This document shows positions 37,470 through 46,054 of a stretch of 64,000 bases of DNA, piece after piece. The first letter of the stretch is position 1. Every line of letters begins with the position of its first letter. The translations under genes and the position numbers were made by a program. The notes under the pieces were generated by a model. It ran no database searches and was not told the DNA's origin. It worked only from the letters and a program-made list of their open reading frames with translations. This DNA is from an uncultured Aquimarina sp. Its GTDB lineage: Bacteria > Bacteroidota > Bacteroidia > Flavobacteriales > Flavobacteriaceae. Where the stretch lies: assembly GCA_947503835.1 (NCBI GenBank), contig CANNFM010000010.1, positions 124,001 through 188,000 of the forward strand, read 5' to 3'.

Positions 37470-39956
37470 TTAGAATTTATACGTTGTAGTTAGCAATACA
37501 TTTCTGGGAGCTCCCGGAAATACTCTGGTTGCATTCAATGCACCATTCCAATACGTTTCATCAAATAAATTATTAAGTTTTAATGCGATCTGCATATCCA
37601 TACCTGTTGGGCGATAATACACAGCTGCATCAAATACCGTGTACGATGGCAATACGATACGATCTCCATACCAGGATAAACGATCTCCACGATATACCAT
37701 ACCTAGACCCACACCTACATTTTTAAGTACACCTTGCATAAAATCATATCGACCCCAAAAATTAGCGCTATGCTCAGGTGCTCCTCCAATGCGTTCACCA
37801 ATTAATGTCGGGTCATCATCTTCTATAATTTCGGCATCGATAAAGGCATACGAAGCACTTAGTTGAAGATTAGGTACTACATATCCTGTAAGATCCCATT
37901 CAAAACCTCGGCTACGTTGTTCTCCTCGTTCTGTTAATACGGATTCATCATTTGGATCTTGCTGTAATAGATTTTTTTGAGTGATTTGATATACTGCTGC
38001 ATTCACAGTTAGTTTTCCACCTAAAAATTCTCCTTTACTACCAAATTCTATGTTATTACTTTCTAAAGGGTCAAAACTAGCAGGAGAATCTGCCCAGAAA
38101 AAATCTTCGGTAGCGGGTGAGAGTGTGACAGTGTTAGACTGGGGCTGAAACCCTTCTACGTAGGAAGCATATATACTAATTGCTTCTGTAGCTTCATAAG
38201 TCAACCCAATTCTAGGTATAAAAGCTTCGTTTTTATATGATTGCTCATTATTTGATTTGTAATCGAATATATCTTCGTACCAATCATAGCGAAGATTCAG
38301 AAGAGCAGAGAATTTACCTATCTTAAATTGGTTTTGAATATAAATACCGTTTGAAGTGGTAAGATTTGCCGGAATTGCAAACTCTGAGGTGATATAACCA
38401 GAAGTTTCTCTTGCCGTATTATTAGGATTGGCAAGATCAAAATGATCAGCATTAGGCCTTGGAGCAGTTACACCATCAATTTCTATAGTTTCAAATTGAT
38501 CTGCTTCAGCAGGATTGAATGAAGTCGCTGTACCATTTAATCTTCGGTAACGACGAGCACCATTAGAAGCTCCGCCGACAGTTCTTTCCCATCTACTACC
38601 ATCATATCCAACCAAAAGGGTATTGGTAAACGTATCATTTTCAAAATCAAAATTGATATATGCGGTATAGTTATCCGTTATCCAAAACTGCTGCCTCTCT
38701 GTATAACGTAGTTCAGCAAGTGCCGGAATGGCATTGCCATCTATGTCTACAGCAGCAGAACCCGCCACGCGGTGCTCTGCAAGGTCTTCTTCCCAAGTTT
38801 GTTTCATATAGGAAGCATTGAATCCTATATGATCAGTAATCTGCTTACTAAAATTGCTAATCACCATAAATTCTTTTGAAGCATAAAAGTCATTGGAGGC
38901 AGCTACATTTGTAGCAATATCAGTACTATTTAGATCAAATTGACCATTGATAGCCCCAAAAAGCGGTTGACCACGATCAAGATTTCCTACTCCATTACTG
39001 TATATCATTTCCACGTTAAGAGCGGTAGTAGTATTAGGTAAAAAAGTAATGGAAGGTGCGATTAAAAATTGATTGTTTTGTACCAAATCTCGGAAAGATC
39101 TAGCTTCTTGAACAGCCGTATTAAAACGGTATAATAAAGTTCCTGAATCATTTAAAGGCCCTGTAAAATCTGCGGTTGCTCTTAAGGTTCCGAAACTTCC
39201 AACTGTGGCACTTACTTCATTTCTTTTTTCTTTTAAAGGTTTTTTAGTTACTAAATTAACTGATCCACCTGGATCGACACTTGAAAAGGTTACTGAAGAC
39301 GGACCTTTAATAACTTCTGCTCTTTCTATATGAGATGTAATGGGTTGTAGAAAATAATATTGACGAGTTCTCATACCATTAATAAGTTGACCATCTTCTG
39401 CCTGAATGATACCACGAATGTTAAAATGATTGTAGAATCCTGTGTGTGTAACACTACTAGCAGTTTTTATAGCATCTGCTATCTGAAAGGCTTGGCGATC
39501 ATTAATTAATTCTTTTGTGATTGTAGAAACTGCTTGAGGTAGTTCCTTATTCTTAATCGCTATTTTGGTAGATGAAAAAGAGTAATCACTATTGTAATCC
39601 GTTCGCGGACGACCAACGATTTCGACGCTTTGAAGCTGTTCTGTACCTTCTTCTAACTGAATAGTTTCTATATCATATGTTGAACTATCTCCAATTTCTA
39701 TAGTATTTTTATAGGGCTGAAAACCTAAATAACGTACTTCGATTTTGTAGTTTCCAGTGGGAGCACTTATTTCAAATTGTCCTGAGTTATCTGTAAGTTT
39801 CCCAAAAGTGTTGGCTTTGTTTTTTAACGAAATTGAAGCTCCCGCAATCGGAATATTTTGAGTGTCGACGATGGTTCCTGTTACCTGTACTTGCGCAAAA
39901 GTCGTGTAACTAAATAATAGCAATAAAAGTTTGGGTACTAATTTAAAAAGTTTCAT
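37470..39956 (-). CDS. TonB-dependent receptor, siderophore-receptor type
   Basis: 828 residues. Signal peptide (to about residue 21), a carboxypeptidase-regulatory-like beta domain (about 23-110: VTGTIVDTQNIPIAGASISL, FEISAPTGNYKIEVRYLGFQPY), a plug with NIRGIIQAEDGQLINGMR and VIKGPSSVTFSSVDPGGSVNLVTKKP, and a 22-strand barrel ending LLTTTYKF. The plug motif is that of ferric-siderophore receptors. Its operon has a predicted Zur-type operator rather than a Fur box, so the ligand may be a metal-metallophore complex, perhaps zinc. Gaps are 24 bp to the ATPase and 4 bp to the permease. Confidence 0.93.
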   Translation of the reverse strand: MKLFKLVPKLLLLLFSYTTFAQVQVTGTIVDTQNIPIAGASISLKNKANTFGKLTDNSGQFEISAPTGNYKIEVRYLGFQPYKNTIEIGDSSTYDIETIQLEEGTEQLQSVEIVGRPRTDYNSDYSFSSTKIAIKNKELPQAVSTITKELINDRQAFQIADAIKTASSVTHTGFYNHFNIRGIIQAEDGQLINGMRTRQYYFLQPITSHIERAEVIKGPSSVTFSSVDPGGSVNLVTKKPLKEKRNEVSATVGSFGTLRATADFTGPLNDSGTLLYRFNTAVQEARSFRDLVQNNQFLIAPSITFLPNTTTALNVEMIYSNGVGNLDRGQPLFGAINGQFDLNSTDIATNVAASNDFYASKEFMVISNFSKQITDHIGFNASYMKQTWEEDLAEHRVAGSAAVDIDGNAIPALAELRYTERQQFWITDNYTAYINFDFENDTFTNTLLVGYDGSRWERTVGGASNGARRYRRLNGTATSFNPAEADQFETIEIDGVTAPRPNADHFDLANPNNTARETSGYITSEFAIPANLTTSNGIYIQNQFKIGKFSALLNLRYDWYEDIFDYKSNNEQSYKNEAFIPRIGLTYEATEAISIYASYVEGFQPQSNTVTLSPATEDFFWADSPASFDPLESNNIEFGSKGEFLGGKLTVNAAVYQITQKNLLQQDPNDESVLTERGEQRSRGFEWDLTGYVVPNLQLSASYAFIDAEIIEDDDPTLIGERIGGAPEHSANFWGRYDFMQGVLKNVGVGLGMVYRGDRLSWYGDRIVLPSYTVFDAAVYYRPTGMDMQIALKLNNLFDETYWNGALNATRVFPGAPRNVLLTTTYKF

Positions 39957-39980
39957 TGTGTTGATTGATTTGTTTTACTT

Positions 39981-40676
39981 TTAGATCGTTTTTAAGTATA
40001 AATCTTGTAATTGGGTTGCATTGATAGCATCTGTGTTTGATGTGTGAACTAATTGACCTTCTTTCATAATACCAATTTTGGTACCTACATTTACCGCATT
40101 AAAGATGTCATGAGTAGCCATAAAAATAGCTTTACCTTCATGGCTAAGTTCTTTGCAGATTTTGGTAAATTCTAATGTTGCTTTGGGATCGAGGCCAGAA
40201 ATAGGTTCATCCATAAAAATGTAATCCGCATTTTTAGAGAGTGCAATGGCAATACCAACTTTTTGCCGCATCCCTTTGGAATAAGAAGATAGTTTGTTTT
40301 GATGGGCGGCTTCTTGAAGACCAGCTTTTGATAAAAAGTCAGATAACTCAGAGCTCTTATATTTAAATCCAGCTAACCTGCTAAAGAAGTTAAGGTTCTC
40401 GACACCCGAAAGATTGCCATATAGTTGGACAACCTCAGGGATGTATGCTATCATTTTAGTGGTTTTATTACTGTTAGATCTTACAGTAATTCCATTGATC
40501 GAAGCTTCACCACTAGAAGGCTCAATTAGTCCTAAAAATAGATTGATCGTTGTTGTTTTACCAGCACCATTTTGACCTAGTAAACAAAAAATTTCCCCAT
40601 TGTCAACCGATAAATTCAACTGACTAAGTGCTGAGTGCTTACCGTATGTTTTGGTAAGATTTATGGCTTTAAGCAT
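39981..40676 (-). CDS. ABC transporter ATP-binding protein (NosF/CcmA-like)
   Basis: 231 residues: Walker A LLGQNGAGKTT, Q-loop region AYIPEVVQLYG, signature SSYSKGMRQKVGIAIAL, Walker B YIFMDEPISGLDP and switch His in ATHDIF. It energises the two ABC-2 permeases downstream. First gene of the operon; its promoter has two operator-like palindromes over the -7 and -33 elements. Confidence 0.93.
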   Translation of the reverse strand: MLKAINLTKTYGKHSALSQLNLSVDNGEIFCLLGQNGAGKTTTINLFLGLIEPSSGEASINGITVRSNSNKTTKMIAYIPEVVQLYGNLSGVENLNFFSRLAGFKYKSSELSDFLSKAGLQEAAHQNKLSSYSKGMRQKVGIAIALSKNADYIFMDEPISGLDPKATLEFTKICKELSHEGKAIFMATHDIFNAVNVGTKIGIMKEGQLVHTSNTDAINATQLQDLYLKTI

Positions 40677-40779
40677 ATGATATTTTTTTTAAAATTGAGA
40701 GTTAAACTTCATTTAGACTCCAATAAGATTGCAATTGACCAAAAAGCATATAATTCATACTGTAAAAAAGTATTATTAA

Positions 40780-40794
40780 TGCAACAAAGTTGCA
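40780..40794. promoter_or_regulatory. Zur-like operator 1a
   Basis: TGCAACAAAGTTGCA, a perfect TGCAAC-N3-GTTGCA palindrome. It overlaps the first two bases of the minus-strand -7 element (40793-40800). Confidence 0.75.
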
Positions 40795-40822
40795 AAATTA
40801 GCTATAATATTTATTTTTGCAA
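40793..40822 (-). promoter_or_regulatory. promoter of the ATPase-TonB receptor-permease operon
   Basis: Minus strand: TTG (40820-40822), 19-nt spacer, TAATTTTG (40793-40800), an exact Bacteroidetes-type fit. Leader about 115 nt. Both elements lie in operator-like palindromes. Confidence 0.7.
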
Positions 40823-40832
40823 CTTAATTGCA
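40818..40832. promoter_or_regulatory. Zur-like operator 1b
   Basis: TGCAACTTAATTGCA, one mismatch to the palindrome, covering the -33 element. Centre-to-centre distance to 1a is 38 bp. Confidence 0.7.
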
Positions 40833-40929
40833 TTAATATTATGTTAATGGATAAAATCAGCACAAATATTGTGTGATAAATTTGAGAAAGACTCCTGCAT
40901 TATAGCGATGAAGAATACTTTTCCTAGAA

Positions 40930-41877
40930 TTACCTAAGGTTTTCGTTATCATCAGTTTTCAACTGTAGTCGTATATTTGCAGCAATAAGGCTTGTTTCGA
41001 TTACTTTTTCAAGTAATAAAATCTCACTCCCTGGTCCAATAGTTAGAAGTTTTGAACCGGTAATTGGCATTCCATTAAATGGTCGAACAAATACGCTACC
41101 ATCTGGATTTCGCTCAAAGTAGGTATACCTTTTTTCATCCCCAATTTTCGTGCAGCCTTTTACTCTTAGTAGCCTTTTTGGCAATGCATGACAAATATCA
41201 TAAATACAATCTAAGTCAGGTAACCTTGGCAGATCACTAGAACAAGAGGACCAATGTGCTTTTTGATGATCAAGTTTTTGAGCTGTATTTTTAGATGGCA
41301 AAAGCTCGGGAAGAAGCTTAATATCAATTTCATCCATTGTCAAAATTTTTGCAAAAGGGTTGAGTAATCTTAATTCTCTAATAACTATAGTTTTTCTACT
41401 CTTAGCTATTCTTGCAATATGCGTGAGAATAATCAATGAAGACACCTGAATCTGATTTGATTCCAGTTCATTATATTCTTCTCGTTTTTGCCAATTTTTA
41501 ACATCTACAACAGATACTTGGATGGGCGGTAAAAATCTATCGTTGAGTCCAACGCCAAGAAACTCCATCAGGGAACATGCATCAGAAGTACCATTAGCCT
41601 CGATTAAAGTGATCCCATTAGGGCGTTCAGGAATTCGATTTACATGATCTCTTAGTTCATTGATACCACTACAGCAAATACAACTACCTGTAAGAGCTCT
41701 GATCCACTTTGGGTCAATCTTATCGGTAAGCTGAAGGACATCAAGATTTGCATTTTCATAATCATTCAGAACAATGAAAGGGTTCCAACCCATATTGATA
41801 TAGCTTGTCATTAAGTGCCTTAAAAGTGTTGTTTTTCCAGCTCCCAAAAAACCAACAATCGTAATGATAGCTTCCAT
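40930..41877 (-). CDS. COG0523 (CobW/ZagA-like) GTPase, putative zinc metallochaperone
   Basis: 315 residues. Walker A GFLGAGKTT (9-17), the family metal motif CxCC at 66-69 (GSCICCSG), Glu of IEANGTSD around 94, and a C-terminal CobW domain (about 215-300). COG0523 proteins under Zur control deliver zinc to target enzymes when zinc is scarce. The usual NKxD base-recognition motif is not evident (IILTHIARI stands at that place), which is odd. Clustering with folE suggests FolE or another zinc enzyme as client. It lies 165 bp after the hydrolase gene, with a palindrome between. Confidence 0.88.
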   Translation of the reverse strand: MEAIITIVGFLGAGKTTLLRHLMTSYINMGWNPFIVLNDYENANLDVLQLTDKIDPKWIRALTGSCICCSGINELRDHVNRIPERPNGITLIEANGTSDACSLMEFLGVGLNDRFLPPIQVSVVDVKNWQKREEYNELESNQIQVSSLIILTHIARIAKSRKTIVIRELRLLNPFAKILTMDEIDIKLLPELLPSKNTAQKLDHQKAHWSSCSSDLPRLPDLDCIYDICHALPKRLLRVKGCTKIGDEKRYTYFERNPDGSVFVRPFNGMPITGSKLLTIGPGSEILLLEKVIETSLIAANIRLQLKTDDNENLR

Positions 41878-41947
41878 ATCTTTATAAAAATTGTAAATGC
41901 TTTGTGGTTTGTTTAAGAATAATTAAGTAGAAAATGAATACATACTA

Positions 41948-41962
41948 TTCGGTTTAACCGAA
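41948..41962. promoter_or_regulatory. palindrome TTCGGTTTAACCGAA upstream of the CobW gene
   Basis: A perfect 7+1+7 palindrome, 71 bp before the CobW-type start. It differs from the TGCAAC family. It could be a second operator or part of a small hairpin. Confidence 0.45.
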
Positions 41963-42042
41963 GCTACATTTGAAAATTGGTAAACTTTACACATATGCTT
42001 TTATGGTTAATTTCCCTATTATTTTTCTTAAATACAAGTCGG

Positions 42043-42999
42043 TTATCTTCCATGTAACTCCATATTTGGCAAATCATTAAGGTCTTTTACATAAAAATCA
42101 AAAAAGCTTTTGGTTTGGGCAAAAAACTCTTTACGGAACTCCCTTATTCTGTGATCAGCTCCTTCAAATAAAATATAACGTACAGGATGTTTATATTCAT
42201 ACAATTTGTTCAATAACTCTAGTGATTCTGAAGCAGGAACACGCCAATCAGAACTACCTTGCATTATTAACATCGGGGTTGTCTTACACATTTTATCAGC
42301 CCAAAACACCGCTGATCGTGCTTTGAGTTCTTTTTCTTTATGCTTATAATAATTCGGAATGACTTTGGCGTATACATTCTCTTCAAAATCAGGTCTATGT
42401 ACAAGATGCTCAAAAGCGTTGGCAGCTCCAGCAAGTACAACTGCAGCTTTGAATTGACACGTCTCTTTGAGCGCAAGATATGTCATCATACCACCTCTAC
42501 TTGCCCCTTCTATACCTATTCTTGATGTATCCGCATTATCAATTTCTTCTAGAGTATTAACAAGGTTTAATACATCATTTAAGTCCTTTCCACCTCTTTC
42601 ATCTTGCCCTTCGCCACCATCATTTCCTCGATATTGGGTAGCTACAACAACATAATCCCAACTAGCGAGTTTTCCTAAAAAGAAACCTACTCCAGTCTCA
42701 TTCCATTTCCCAAATTCACCAGTTCCTCCACGATTAGAAATAATACAAGGGAAACTACCTTCCTGAATGGGTTTAGCTATAAAACCTTTAATCTTAAGGG
42801 AATCAGATAGATAAGTGATTCGAAAAAACTCAATTTTTTTAAGAGCCTTAATCATTGTTGAATCCGCCTTATGAATTTTGGCAATGGTTGAATCGCTTAA
42901 AATTAATCTTTCTTTTTCTATAATCTGCCCATGCTGAGAATGAGAAAGAAAACACTTAAAAAAAGCTAAAAGTAGAAGTATTGTTAGTTTATATCTCAT
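42043..42999 (-). CDS. secreted alpha/beta hydrolase (prolyl-oligopeptidase-like)
   Basis: 318 residues with a signal peptide (to about residue 21, FLSHSQ). The alpha/beta hydrolase fold has nucleophile motif GASRGGMMTYLAL (Ser in GxSxGG), the acid in MQGSSDWRVPASESLELL and His in EGADHRIREF. An oxyanion-type segment reads ISNRGGTGEFGKW. The substrate (peptide or ester) cannot be read. It sits between folE (30 bp) and the CobW-type gene, so it is probably part of the predicted zinc-starvation unit. Confidence 0.85.
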   Translation of the reverse strand: MRYKLTILLLLAFFKCFLSHSQHGQIIEKERLILSDSTIAKIHKADSTMIKALKKIEFFRITYLSDSLKIKGFIAKPIQEGSFPCIISNRGGTGEFGKWNETGVGFFLGKLASWDYVVVATQYRGNDGGEGQDERGGKDLNDVLNLVNTLEEIDNADTSRIGIEGASRGGMMTYLALKETCQFKAAVVLAGAANAFEHLVHRPDFEENVYAKVIPNYYKHKEKELKARSAVFWADKMCKTTPMLIMQGSSDWRVPASESLELLNKLYEYKHPVRYILFEGADHRIREFRKEFFAQTKSFFDFYVKDLNDLPNMELHGR

Positions 43000-43029
43000 T
43001 ATTAGGTTTTACTTTATGACATACAAGAT

Positions 43030-43707
43030 TTAAGTTACATCAAAAGGTGTATTTACAACCTCTAAGAATTCTTTTCTAGTATCGGATTCAACAAACTTTC
43101 CTCTATATTCGATTGTAGTAGTGAAACTGCTTTTATCTTTAATTCCTCTTGAGGAAACGCAAAGATGTTTAGCCTGTATTACTACAATGACATCTTCAGT
43201 TCCTAAGGTTTGTTGCAAGTCTTTTAGAATCTGTAAGCAAAGTCTCTCCTGTACCTGAGGACGATGAGAATAATAATCAACCAACCTATTGATCTTAGAC
43301 AATCCAATTACTTTATTTTTTGGAATATATCCTACGTGAGCAGTACCTATGATTGGAAGGAAGTGATGTTCGCAAGCTGAATCAATTGTTATATTTTGCT
43401 CCACTAACATCTTCTTGTATTGATATTTATTCTCAAAAATGGAAGTTTCTGGACGGTTTTTAGGATTTAAACCATAAAAGAGTTCCTTTACATACATTTT
43501 TGCCACTCTATAGGGAGTTCCAGAAAGACTATCATCTGTTAAATCTAATCCTAGCTCCTTCATAATTTCTGAAAAATGATATTCTATATTTTGAATCTTA
43601 TCATCGTCAGATGTATCAAAAGCATCTGCTCGTAAAGGCGTTTCTGTCGAACTGGAAATATGTGCATCTCCAATGGATTCTATTTCATTTTCATTTCTAG
43701 TGCTCAT
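43030..43707 (-). CDS. folE: GTP cyclohydrolase I (type IA)
   Basis: 225 residues. First enzyme of tetrahydrofolate/pterin synthesis, converting GTP to dihydroneopterin triphosphate. The zinc ligands are present: Cys112 and His115 in SACEHHFLP and Cys183 in HLCVSSRGI. The first 35 residues are a polar, acidic extension absent from short homologues. It starts 6 bp after merC. Type IA needs zinc; a copy in a zinc-starvation operon is probably a second isoenzyme, perhaps served by the CobW-type GTPase or able to use another metal. Whether a housekeeping copy exists elsewhere cannot be seen. Confidence 0.93.
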   Translation of the reverse strand: MSTRNENEIESIGDAHISSSTETPLRADAFDTSDDDKIQNIEYHFSEIMKELGLDLTDDSLSGTPYRVAKMYVKELFYGLNPKNRPETSIFENKYQYKKMLVEQNITIDSACEHHFLPIIGTAHVGYIPKNKVIGLSKINRLVDYYSHRPQVQERLCLQILKDLQQTLGTEDVIVVIQAKHLCVSSRGIKDKSSFTTTIEYRGKFVESDTRKEFLEVVNTPFDVT

Positions 43708-43713
43708 GATAAA

Positions 43714-44118
43714 TTAATTTGTACAACATTTTTCATTGTTACATCTACAATACTTTTGATTGTAAAAATGTAGGCCAGCTAAAAAAATAGCAATAACGTA
43801 CATAAACTCTTCAGCTAATGGTACAAGATCCAGTTTTTCATTAATTACAATTGCGAAAAGAAGAGACCAACATATCCAAAAAACATACTTTAGTTTTTGA
43901 TTTGAAGTGGTCTGTGTAGTCCTATATACAGCTATAAAAGACAGTCCTAAAAAAATAAAATCTAAAGATTTCCACCAAAAAGGATGTGTTCCTTCAGAAA
44001 TTATCAACCCTGTATGAGCCAAAAATAAAAAAGGAGTTGCTAAGCAGTGTACTAAACATAAACTACTGGCTATAATACCTAATGTATCAGGGTTACTACG
44101 TATGTGTAAAATGTTCAA
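43714..44118 (-). CDS. MerC-domain membrane protein
   Basis: 134 residues, four membrane helices. The first holds the MerC signature LCLVHCLATPFLF (Cys, then His-Cys); the C terminus has a cysteine-rich tail (KYCRCNNEKCC). MerC proteins take up mercuric ions; in flavobacteria they often occur away from mer genes and may handle other soft metals. First gene of the merC-folE-hydrolase-CobW unit, behind operator 2. Confidence 0.85.
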   Translation of the reverse strand: MNILHIRSNPDTLGIIASSLCLVHCLATPFLFLAHTGLIISEGTHPFWWKSLDFIFLGLSFIAVYRTTQTTSNQKLKYVFWICWSLLFAIVINEKLDLVPLAEEFMYVIAIFLAGLHFYNQKYCRCNNEKCCTN

Positions 44119-44146
44119 AATAGAAGTGTATATATTTTAATGAGGG

Positions 44147-44175
44147 CAAAGATACTATATATTTCATAAATGCAA
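44147..44175 (-). promoter_or_regulatory. promoter of the merC-folE unit
   Basis: Minus strand: TTG (44173-44175), 18-nt spacer, TATCTTTG (44147-44154). The -33 element lies in the palindrome 44171-44185. Confidence 0.7.
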
Positions 44176-44185
44176 CTTTGTTGCG
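44171..44185. promoter_or_regulatory. Zur-like operator 2 (divergent promoters)
   Basis: TGCAACTTTGTTGCG, one end base off a perfect palindrome. It covers the minus-strand -33 element and a plus-strand TTG (44181-44183) that stands 17 nt before TATTTTTA (44201-44208), so one site could control both directions. Confidence 0.75.
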
Positions 44186-44222
44186 TTAATAAAATTTGTT
44201 TATTTTTACGCAAAATGATTTT

Positions 44223-44855
44223 ATGATCCGAACGACATCGCTAAGGTTTACATATCAGAATACAAAAACTCATACTTTTTATTTTCCTGACATAGATTTA
44301 TCATTTGAACAAAATGCACTAATTCTGGGTCCTTCTGGTATTGGCAAAACCACTTTATTGCATCTTATGGCGGGTCTTTTAATTCCTGAAAAAGGAAATG
44401 TTTTTATTGGTAATACTTGTGTACACCAACTCACAAGAAATCAACTAAATAATTTCAGAGGAAAGCATATTGGAATAATTTTTCAAAGAACATATTTTAT
44501 TAAGTCTTTAACCTTATTAGAAAACCTTAGGATACGCGAGAAACTATCCAAAAAAACAACTGATCAACACAGAAAAAAACAGTTACTTGAGCAATTAGAG
44601 TTAACCGAAGTTAGGAACAAGAAAGTTCATGAATTAAGCGAAGGCCAGCGGCAGCGACTTTCGATTGCTCTTGGGGTTATACACAAACCAAAGGTCATAT
44701 TAGCAGATGAACCTACCTCTAATTTAGATGATAAGAATTGTGAAAAAGTCATTTCCTTATTAAAAAAAGAGGCTCAAATTTGTAAAAGTAATTTGGTCAT
44801 TATAACTCATGATCAAAGAGTTAAATCACATTTCAACAAACATATAATTCTATAA
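44223..44855 (+). CDS. ABC transporter ATP-binding protein (LolD/MacB-like)
   Basis: About 210 residues: Walker A GPSGIGKTT, signature LSEGQRQRLSIALG, Walker B VILADEPTSNLD, switch His in ITHDQR. The LSEGQ form and size fit the LolD/FtsE group that works with FtsX-type permeases. The ATG at 44223 matches the family start (IRTTSLRFTYQN); an upstream ATG at 44214 or 44196 would add extra residues. It is followed after 2 bp by its permease. Confidence 0.9.
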   Translation: MIRTTSLRFTYQNTKTHTFYFPDIDLSFEQNALILGPSGIGKTTLLHLMAGLLIPEKGNVFIGNTCVHQLTRNQLNNFRGKHIGIIFQRTYFIKSLTLLENLRIREKLSKKTTDQHRKKQLLEQLELTEVRNKKVHELSEGQRQRLSIALGVIHKPKVILADEPTSNLDDKNCEKVISLLKKEAQICKSNLVIITHDQRVKSHFNKHIIL

Positions 44856-44857
44856 AA

Positions 44858-46054
44858 TTGTTATACCTAGCTTTCAAAAATCTAATTTCTAAGCCTTTGA
44901 ATACGCTGCTTAGTATTTTGCTTTTAACGCTAAGCATTTTGTTAGCTACTTTTGTTTTACAAATAAGCAAACAGCTTAACCACCATCTGGAGAAAAATAG
45001 CAAACCATTTGATATGGTAATTGGGGCAAAAGGGAGTCCGCTACAGCTGGTACTATCTGCTATTCTACATATAGACAATCCAACGGGTAATATAGCTCTA
45101 GATGAAGCTTTAAGAATAAGCAAAAATCCTATGATAAAAGAAGCTATACCGGTTTCTTACGGTGATAATTATAGGGGTTACAGGATTCTGGGAACTTCAG
45201 ATGAATATTTACATAAATATGGTGCGACCTTAAAAGAGGGAAAATTAAACACAAAAAACTTTGAAGCAGTATTTGGTGCTGCAGTAGCCAAAAAACTGAA
45301 CTTTAGTATAGGAAACTCTTTTGTTAGTTCGCATGGGCTAATACAAAATGAAATAGAGGTTCATGGTGAAAAACCTTTTGTAATGACCGGTATCTTAGCG
45401 CCTACCGGAACGGTGGTAGATCACCTTATCATCACAAATCTTGAAAGTATTTGGGAAGTTCATGAGCATGAGGATGAACATTTAGAATATGAAAAACACA
45501 AGGATGAACATAAAGAAATTACAGCTTTATTATTAAATTTCAGGAATCCTATTGGAGCGCTTCAACTTTCTAGATCTATCAATAAAGATACCTCATTACA
45601 GGGAGCACTCCCAAAATTCGAAATTGACCGATTATTAAGTTTTTTAGGTATTGGTTTTCAGACAATCAATGGCATTGCTATGGCAATACTCCTAGTGGCG
45701 GGTTTAAGTATTTTTATTAGTCTTATAAAAACTGTAAGAGAAAGAAAACATGAATTGGCCTTATTAAGAACATATGGAGCTACTACCTTTCAATTATTAA
45801 AACTAGTTTTTCTCGAAGCACTTTTTTTATCTTTAATAGGATATATCTTAGGATGGCTTTTAGGAAGAGTAAGCCTTTTATTATTTTCAGCTTTAGATTC
45901 AGATACATATACATATCATTTGGAGGTAAATGCCCCTGATATACAAGAGTTTTTTATATTAGTTATAGTGATTTTCATGACAGTACTTGCTGCGATTTTA
46001 GCCTCTTTTTCTTTATTTAAATTAAATATTTCTAAAAATCTAGCCGATGCGTAA
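44858..46054 (+). CDS. FtsX/MacB-type ABC permease, TTG start
   Basis: 398 residues with an N-terminal helix (LLSILLLTLSILLATFVLQI), a MacB-like periplasmic core (about 45-265) containing a His/Glu-rich segment (EVHEHEDEHLEYEKHKDEHKE, near residue 205, given here in part as HEHEDEH and KHKDEH) and three C-terminal helices ending in the FtsX fold. The family start LYLAFKNLISKPLNT supports TTG at 44858, and no closer ATG exists. The His/Glu-rich segment is a plausible zinc-binding loop, which fits the predicted zinc control. Confidence 0.88.
   Translation: MLYLAFKNLISKPLNTLLSILLLTLSILLATFVLQISKQLNHHLEKNSKPFDMVIGAKGSPLQLVLSAILHIDNPTGNIALDEALRISKNPMIKEAIPVSYGDNYRGYRILGTSDEYLHKYGATLKEGKLNTKNFEAVFGAAVAKKLNFSIGNSFVSSHGLIQNEIEVHGEKPFVMTGILAPTGTVVDHLIITNLESIWEVHEHEDEHLEYEKHKDEHKEITALLLNFRNPIGALQLSRSINKDTSLQGALPKFEIDRLLSFLGIGFQTINGIAMAILLVAGLSIFISLIKTVRERKHELALLRTYGATTFQLLKLVFLEALFLSLIGYILGWLLGRVSLLLFSALDSDTYTYHLEVNAPDIQEFFILVIVIFMTVLAAILASFSLFKLNISKNLADA

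Noticed and set aside
43714..44118. A mercury-resistance operon, from the MerC protein
   Set aside because: No merA, merT, merP or merR is nearby; the context is folE, CobW and a predicted zinc-type operator.
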